Below are positions 63,357-64,000 of a stretch of 64,000 nt of DNA, piece by piece (position 1 is the first letter of the stretch; each line of letters begins with the position of its first letter). The notes under the pieces are model-generated. The model was given only the letters and a program-made list of their open reading frames with translations, was not told where the DNA came from and did not search any database. The position numbers and the translations under genes are program-made. The stretch spans positions 1 through 64,000 of the forward strand of contig VRZD01000018.1 of assembly GCA_016743235.1 (NCBI GenBank), in the 5' to 3' direction. The stretch comes from Pantanalinema sp. GBBB05. GTDB lineage: Bacteria; Cyanobacteriota; Cyanobacteriia; Leptolyngbyales; Leptolyngbyaceae.

Positions 63357-64000
63357 ATGACTCTTCCTCCTCACCGTCGTTGGTTTAACTGTTCTTGGCA
63401 GCAAGCTCCGTTGTCTCTCGTGCTGATTGTGCCATTTGTGTTGCAGACGGTGGGGGCAGTGGGTCTGGTCGGCTATCTGTCGTTTCAGTCTGGGCAAAGA
63501 GCCGTAGAAGACTTGGCAAACCAAATGATGGCAGCCGTTGGGGAACGAATCTGCGATCGCCTCGCTCGTTACTTACACACCTCTCAAGAAGTCGTAACAG
63601 CCAATCGGTTAGCGGTAGCGCAAGGAACTCTCAATCTACAGGACTCGAACCAACTCCAGTACCAGTTATGGCAACAGATGCTTTTGCATCCGACCCTCGG
63701 TTCCAGTGGATTTTGGGACACGCAAGGCAAATCGATAACATATGGTCGCATTCTCTCAGAGCAAGAGCGGCAGTTTGCCAGCAAACTCGTGGGTCGAAAC
63801 TTAGCTCTGGGGACAATGTATTTTGCGACGACTGATCGTGGGCAGCACCGATTTTATCAAATTAGTGCAGATGGCAAGCCCCAGAAATTGGCTTATACCA
63901 TCAGTGATGATTCTCAGCCGATGGTCTGGTATCGTGATGCGCAAACTCTGGAGCAACCAGGCTGGTCATCCGTTATGGTGAATCGGATGATGCCAACGTT
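63357..64000 (+). CDS. Start of a membrane sensor protein (partial)
   Basis: The frame from ATG 63357 stays open to the right edge (214 codons so far). After a short basic N-terminus comes a membrane helix (LSLVLIVPFVLQTVGAVGLVGYL). A region with the look of an extracytoplasmic Cache-type sensor follows (helical EDLANQMMAAVGERI, then WQQMLLHPTLGSSGFWDTQG and MYFATTDRGQHRFYQI). It begins 27 bp after the multi-PAS kinase gene. Proteins with this start are usually chemoreceptor-, adenylate-cyclase- or kinase-type receptors, but the output domain is outside the window. Confidence 0.75.
   Translation, partial: MTLPPHRRWFNCSWQQAPLSLVLIVPFVLQTVGAVGLVGYLSFQSGQRAVEDLANQMMAAVGERICDRLARYLHTSQEVVTANRLAVAQGTLNLQDSNQLQYQLWQQMLLHPTLGSSGFWDTQGKSITYGRILSEQERQFASKLVGRNLALGTMYFATTDRGQHRFYQISADGKPQKLAYTISDDSQPMVWYRDAQTLEQPGWSSVMVNRMMPT

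Noticed and set aside
63395..63835. Plus-strand frame of 146 codons near the right edge
   Set aside because: It is out of frame with the sensor gene starting at 63357, whose frame stays open to the window end and codes for a membrane helix and sensor-like domain.

Overview
The window is chromosomal DNA from a cyanobacterium. The RNA polymerase genes are split into rpoB, rpoC1 and rpoC2, which is diagnostic of cyanobacteria and plastids. The octamer GCGATCGC (HIP1) recurs in genes and spacers, and many proteins are of cyanobacterial types (a PatD-like protein, DUF3531, multi-PAS kinases, HpnB with squalene-hopene cyclase). The genus cannot be fixed from this sequence. No rRNA gene, tRNA gene or CRISPR array was seen.

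Layout. Positions 1-93 hold the tail of a transposase, followed by an AT-rich gene for a secreted DUF2059-like protein that looks imported. From 0.9 to 8.8 kb lie an SDR/flavin-monooxygenase operon, an isolated urease alpha subunit gene (ureC), a RelA/SpoT alarmone enzyme, and a PatD-like plus zinc-ribbon gene pair. From 8.8 to 19.9 kb, on the minus strand, runs the information-processing block rpsT, tatD, rpoB, rpoC1, rpoC2. It has a near-consensus promoter before rpoB, hairpins in both spacers of the rpo operon, and an intrinsic terminator at its end. From 20 to 26 kb are hisD, a small SRPBCC-like gene, and a glycogen pair (glgX and a GH57 glycosidase).

From 26.5 to 42 kb lies the most unusual region, rich in signalling genes. 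It starts with a 2235-residue hybrid histidine kinase carrying twelve tandem 92-residue HAMP units encoded by near-identical 276-bp DNA repeats. A REC-PAS kinase, a zinc-ribbon/PP2C membrane phosphatase, a CHAT (caspase-like) protease fused to an FHA domain, a helical protein of unknown function, and an FHA domain fused to a PrsW-type intramembrane protease follow. Two different proteases next to each other each carry a phosphothreonine-binding domain, beside a Ser/Thr phosphatase. A Ser/Thr kinase lies about 9 kb further on. This suggests, but does not prove, phosphorylation-gated proteolysis.

From 42 to 54.5 kb are def, small conserved genes, an MliC-like secreted protein, a divergent hopanoid pair (hpnB and shc), a phytanoyl-CoA-dioxygenase-like gene, bioD, the Ser/Thr kinase, a YqeY-like gene and prs. 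From 54.5 to 64 kb are a NUDIX hydrolase, a DUF3531 protein, a TPR protein, an ABC ATPase, and a divergent pair for ureide/urea-type nitrogen metabolism (an M20 amidohydrolase and an allophanate-hydrolase C-domain-like protein). A 1206-residue multi-PAS kinase with a dead receiver domain follows, and then the start of another membrane sensor gene cut by the window edge.
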